The notes below the pieces were generated by a model, which saw nothing but the letters and a program-made list of their open reading frames with translations, was not told the origin of the DNA and searched no databases. DNA of 21,893 nucleotides. Source: a virus. A program made the translations under genes and the position numbers. Shown here piece by piece: positions 18,540-21,893 of the stretch (positions are counted from its first letter, which is position 1; each line of letters begins with the position of its first letter). The stretch lies in the IMG/VR virus record IMGVR_UViG_3300021963_000737, positions 1-21,893 of that record. One strand, 5' to 3'.

Positions 18540-21442
18540 TGGGAGGTTTTTTAGGAGAAGGGCTTACACCTGGGGTTATAACACAGATCACAGCAAGGAA
18601 AGCACTACTGACCAAAGCAGATAGAAACAACGTACACCATGCGTTACTTAATTCTAACGTACCTTGGGTAGCGCTATATTCCGGTGTGAAGCGTGGAGAT
18701 TCTTTTGCTAAATCTGGAATAACATTTAAACTAGAAGGTGGCGCCGCTTTTCAAGGAGATATAGGACAGAATGGAGCTCCTGCTGGATATTGGATCAGTA
18801 CCGATACAGGTAAATCAACAGGTATCAGACCAAGAGCAGGTATAACAGATGTTAAGGTAAAATCAAAAGGAACTTTTGGTACTCTACGAGATGTTGAAAT
18901 AAACATTAAAGCATGGACCACAGAAGACTTTGAAACTCTCTATGACCTTTATATGAGACCAGGCTTCCACTTCTTATTAGAATGGGGGCATTCGGCATAC
19001 ACTACTTCTGGGAACGATATTGCTCAAGTTAGACCAACTGCTTCAGGTACTTTTCTACAAAGCTCAGTTAGCTATAAAACAGTAATGCAAGAGGTAGTTA
19101 GCCAGAGACAAAAATCAGGCTATAACTACGACGGAATACTAGGTGTATGTAAAAACTTTTCTTGGTCTCTAAACGAACAAGGAGGTTATGATATTACTAT
19201 TAACTTAATTTCAAAAGGAGAAGTTATTGAATCGATAGGTGTTGCTTTTGATCCAGGACCTAACGTAAATGCAGAAGACCTTAAAAAAGGTAACAAAGAT
19301 AAATCGGAAAGAAAAAGCCCTATACATTTCCTATTAAAGAGAATTGAACTTTCAGAAGCAGAAGGAGCAGTGAAGTTGGATGGATTAGGTACCGGGCAAT
19401 TTAAAGAAGCTACTTCATTATTAGATCCGGCAAAATTCGATGTATTCCAAAAAACAGGATTTGACGTAGAAGAACCGGGTAGTATGTTTGATAAATCTAA
19501 AACACTTACTTGGATCTCCTTACGAACAATTTGCGATATTATTAATGCATTTGCGGTAACTAGAGAAGGTCCAGATAAAGGGCAAGTAGCTTTTGAGATT
19601 AACACAGAATTAGGAAATAAGTACGTAACTCATCCAAGTCAATTTAGTATAGACCCTATTGTATGTGTAACTTCCACACCTAATAACATGTCTATGAATG
19701 GCAAAGAGTTAGGAAAAGTTACATTAACAGGAACTGATGAACGTATAGCAAAATTAGGACCGCTTCAAAATGATGTCTTAGCAATATGTGTTACAAACTT
19801 ATACTTGTACGAAGTATTAGATCCTTTATTTGATAGAGGAGATGCAAAAGAAAACCCCGTTAGTATTTTAGATACCTTTAAGGCTATCCTAGGAGGTGTT
19901 AACGAAGCTATGGGCGGTATAAATGAATTAGAATTAGCCTACGACGAAGAGACGAATAAATGGGCTATTATAGATAGAAAGTGGCAAGAAGATCCTGCAA
20001 AACTCCCTAAAATAACTTTAACAGGATTAGGTTCAAACATTAAAACTTTAAGAACAGAATCTAAGATTACTAATAAGCTAGCTTCTATGATTTCAATAGG
20101 AGCTACAGCTGGTAGATCCGGTACAAAAGAGAATGTGGATGAGCTGTTAGCTTGGAATAGAGGAGATAGTGATAGGATTGCTCCTGTAAAATCACAGACT
20201 AAGAAAGGAGATAAAACAGCTCCAACTCCTCTTCCTGATCCTCAACAAGCTTTTAATGAGTGGGCAGAACGTGTTGATGAGGCTTTCCAAGCTGTTAACG
20301 GAGAAGGTTTGCTAACCGATCAAAACTACGATAAAGACTCTTTTCAGGCATTAAAATCAGGCCATCAGTTATACCAAGCAGAAAAACTTGCTGAATTTAA
20401 CGGAGGTTCAGGTAAACCACCTAAAGGGCTAATCCCAGTAGAGTTAAGTTTTACTATGCAAGGTATTGCCGGGTTTAAGATTGCACAAGCTTTTAAGATA
20501 GAGACAGGACTAATCCCAGCTGTATACACAGGGGATAATATGGGTTACTTAATTACCAAATGTGACCATACCATAAACGCTAACGAATGGACTACCGAAG
20601 TAGGAGCATTAATGTACAACATTAAACCCTACCCTGGTTATAAATCAGGAATTAATACATCTGCTACAGGAAGCCCTAACACAGTAGTAAAAACAACCAC
20701 AGATACAGGAACCGCTAGTGGCGGAGCAGATGGACCAGTAACCGGAGCAGAGCAATCACAACAAGCTTTAGGTAAATCAGTAAGTTACGATAGAGTAAAA
20801 GCTGCTATTCAGAAAAAAGGATATAAGTGGTATGGTAACGAACTTGAGTTAAATATTATTGGAGTTAGAAATATACAAGGACAGAAAGATTCTGGACACG
20901 GAAAACTTCATCCGATTACAAATAAGTTCAACGATATCTTAATTGTAGCTTGGATAGAGAATGGAGTTAGAACAGCTGAATCATATCCTGCAACCACAGT
21001 CCCTGGAGCTGGCTATACCCTGAAGAGTAATAAGTACTTTAGTAATATGAATAAACTAGGTACTGGAGCTAAGCAAGAAGGTCAATGGCTTGCTCACTAC
21101 TTTGCAAGCTCTCATAAAGGACATCCTGCAATGCGTGATAGGACTGCCATTGGTGTACACCGTGATAATAACTACACAGATAGTTGGATAGACTTAGCAA
21201 TTAACCCTAAAGGTAAAGCACCTGGTTTATTTAATGACCAAGCAGGTATGTTAATTCACAACTCAGGGGATTATGGAGATCCAAAAACAAAGTTAGTTAA
21301 CAACTGGTCAGCTGGATGTCAGGTTCTTGCAAATATGAAGCAAACAAACAGATTAGTTGCATTAACAGAAAAAAGTAGTAAGAAGACAGGTAATAAGTTC
21401 TTCACATATACATTAATTAACAGTAACGATATTCAACTATAA
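18539..21442 (+). CDS. Baseplate hub protein with C-terminal YkuD-like cell-wall domain
   Basis: This is a 967-residue protein. The N-terminal two thirds look like a tail hub: GITFKLEGGAAFQGDIG and GIRPRAGITDVKVKSKGTFG are followed by RDVEINIKAWTTEDFETLYD, FHFLLEWGHS, and later VTSTPNNMSMNGKELGKVTL and FTMQGIAGFKIAQAFKIETG. A Gly/Thr-rich linker (about 700-750) leads to a separate domain of ~210 residues. That domain contains MLIHNSG with H907 and NNWSAGCQVL with C927. Sixteen residues separate H907 from S924, which fits the L,D-transpeptidase (YkuD) pattern H-x(14-17)-[S/T]-H-G-C, except that the second histidine is alanine. I infer a peptidoglycan-active or peptidoglycan-binding domain at the tail tip that opens the cell wall. 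No lysozyme or other lytic enzyme is seen elsewhere in the window. Hub assignment is by pattern and position. Confidence 0.75.
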   Translation: MGGFLGEGLTPGVITQITARKALLTKADRNNVHHALLNSNVPWVALYSGVKRGDSFAKSGITFKLEGGAAFQGDIGQNGAPAGYWISTDTGKSTGIRPRAGITDVKVKSKGTFGTLRDVEINIKAWTTEDFETLYDLYMRPGFHFLLEWGHSAYTTSGNDIAQVRPTASGTFLQSSVSYKTVMQEVVSQRQKSGYNYDGILGVCKNFSWSLNEQGGYDITINLISKGEVIESIGVAFDPGPNVNAEDLKKGNKDKSERKSPIHFLLKRIELSEAEGAVKLDGLGTGQFKEATSLLDPAKFDVFQKTGFDVEEPGSMFDKSKTLTWISLRTICDIINAFAVTREGPDKGQVAFEINTELGNKYVTHPSQFSIDPIVCVTSTPNNMSMNGKELGKVTLTGTDERIAKLGPLQNDVLAICVTNLYLYEVLDPLFDRGDAKENPVSILDTFKAILGGVNEAMGGINELELAYDEETNKWAIIDRKWQEDPAKLPKITLTGLGSNIKTLRTESKITNKLASMISIGATAGRSGTKENVDELLAWNRGDSDRIAPVKSQTKKGDKTAPTPLPDPQQAFNEWAERVDEAFQAVNGEGLLTDQNYDKDSFQALKSGHQLYQAEKLAEFNGGSGKPPKGLIPVELSFTMQGIAGFKIAQAFKIETGLIPAVYTGDNMGYLITKCDHTINANEWTTEVGALMYNIKPYPGYKSGINTSATGSPNTVVKTTTDTGTASGGADGPVTGAEQSQQALGKSVSYDRVKAAIQKKGYKWYGNELELNIIGVRNIQGQKDSGHGKLHPITNKFNDILIVAWIENGVRTAESYPATTVPGAGYTLKSNKYFSNMNKLGTGAKQEGQWLAHYFASSHKGHPAMRDRTAIGVHRDNNYTDSWIDLAINPKGKAPGLFNDQAGMLIHNSGDYGDPKTKLVNNWSAGCQVLANMKQTNRLVALTEKSSKKTGNKFFTYTLINSNDIQL

Positions 21443-21443
21443 T

Positions 21444-21893
21444 ATGGCAGAGAATTTAGGATACTTACCTCTCTCTCAATTTGTAGAAGAGAAAATAGGA
21501 CAAACTGAATTACCTAATTTGGAAATTGACAGTACCGTTATAACTAACGAACTTAAAGAACAGGTTAGGGATTTTACAGGTGTTGTAACCTCTTTTGGTA
21601 AAAAGTACTTAGTATCTCCTGAAGATTTAGCTAAAGGTCTTTTTACAAAAGCGATGGAAGTAGCGGTACCTAAAGGAACTTCAAAAGGAGAATCCGCAGC
21701 AATACCGGGTCTAATAAACAAAGCCGATGAATTATTTCACTACCCTACTCCTACTGAAGATGACTACCAGACTGGTTTTATAAGAAGGTACTTTCTACAG
21801 GATGTTCGATCTACTGAAATTAAAGAAATTGATGCTCCAACTTATAAAAGTATTGCAAGCAAGGCGTACTTCAGAAGAGTTAAGTTAGAGTGG
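21444..21893 (+). CDS. Virion structural protein, 5' part (runs off the window)
   Basis: An ATG one base after the hub stop opens a frame with no stop up to the window end; 150 residues are visible. It begins MAENLGYLPLSQFVEEKIGQ. It contains an alternating region with GVVTSFGKKYLVSPEDLAKG, then TGFIRRYFLQDVRSTEIKEI and a C-terminal visible part rich in basic residues. The RRYFLQD...EIKEID pattern is one I associate with hypothetical structural proteins in baseplate clusters of marine T4-like phages, but no function is established. Tight spacing to the hub suggests a baseplate component. Confidence 0.7.
   Translation, partial: MAENLGYLPLSQFVEEKIGQTELPNLEIDSTVITNELKEQVRDFTGVVTSFGKKYLVSPEDLAKGLFTKAMEVAVPKGTSKGESAAIPGLINKADELFHYPTPTEDDYQTGFIRRYFLQDVRSTEIKEIDAPTYKSIASKAYFRRVKLEW

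Noticed and set aside
21476-21721. Minus-strand open frame of 81 residues near the window end
   Set aside because: It is antisense to the plus-strand gene at 21444-21893, which follows the hub by one base and has no stop to the window end.

Overview
The window is a contiguous, single-strand (all +) block of a contractile-tailed (myovirus) phage genome. The evidence is an ordered set of tail genes: sheath, tube, tail chaperone pair, 1202-residue tape measure, tube-initiator/baseplate protein, LysM-like gp53-type protein and a 967-residue baseplate hub. The DNA is AT-rich. Start codons in the tail block lack clear Shine-Dalgarno sequences and instead follow A/T-rich leaders such as AATAAAATG, which is typical of Bacteroidota. 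The baseplate and lytic-domain sequences also resemble those of Bacteroidota phages. A flavobacterium-like host is therefore my best inference, but nothing here proves it. No capsid, replication, integration or tRNA genes are in the window.

Positions 1-8439 hold a tightly packed, translationally coupled operon (ATGA, TAATG and short overlaps almost throughout) of eleven genes. It begins with the 3' end of a LamG-domain protein. Next come a twitch-type radical SAM enzyme, a short GDPD-like phosphodiesterase, two glycosyltransferase-like proteins, two SGNH-hydrolase-like proteins, a sugar-phosphate nucleotidylyltransferase, a cupin and a RubisCO-like protein (form IV type, loop-6 lysine lost). 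A third glycosyltransferase-like protein ends it. This looks like a cargo cassette that makes, activates, transfers and trims an unusual sugar or glycan. The nucleotidylyltransferase-cupin-RLP triplet is the most novel part of the window.

Positions 8444-21893 hold the tail module. After a small coiled-coil protein, nearly every real gap carries the same TATTTAT-type element close upstream of a start codon, a good candidate for a phage late promoter. A strong intrinsic terminator lies after the tube gene and separates the abundantly needed sheath/tube genes from the rest. The chaperone-like gene between tube and tape measure overlaps a second open frame in the +1 register. Together they look like a G/GT-type programmed frameshift pair. 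The tape measure contains three exact 56-residue hydrophobic repeats plus two flanking degenerate ones. The hub ends in a YkuD-like His/Cys domain, probably acting on peptidoglycan during entry. The last gene runs off the window.

A likely overall picture is that the tail module builds the injection machine. The cassette embedded next to the adhesin gene may supply or modify a carbohydrate, either decorating the virion or remodelling the host surface. That role is inference from gene content and coupling.
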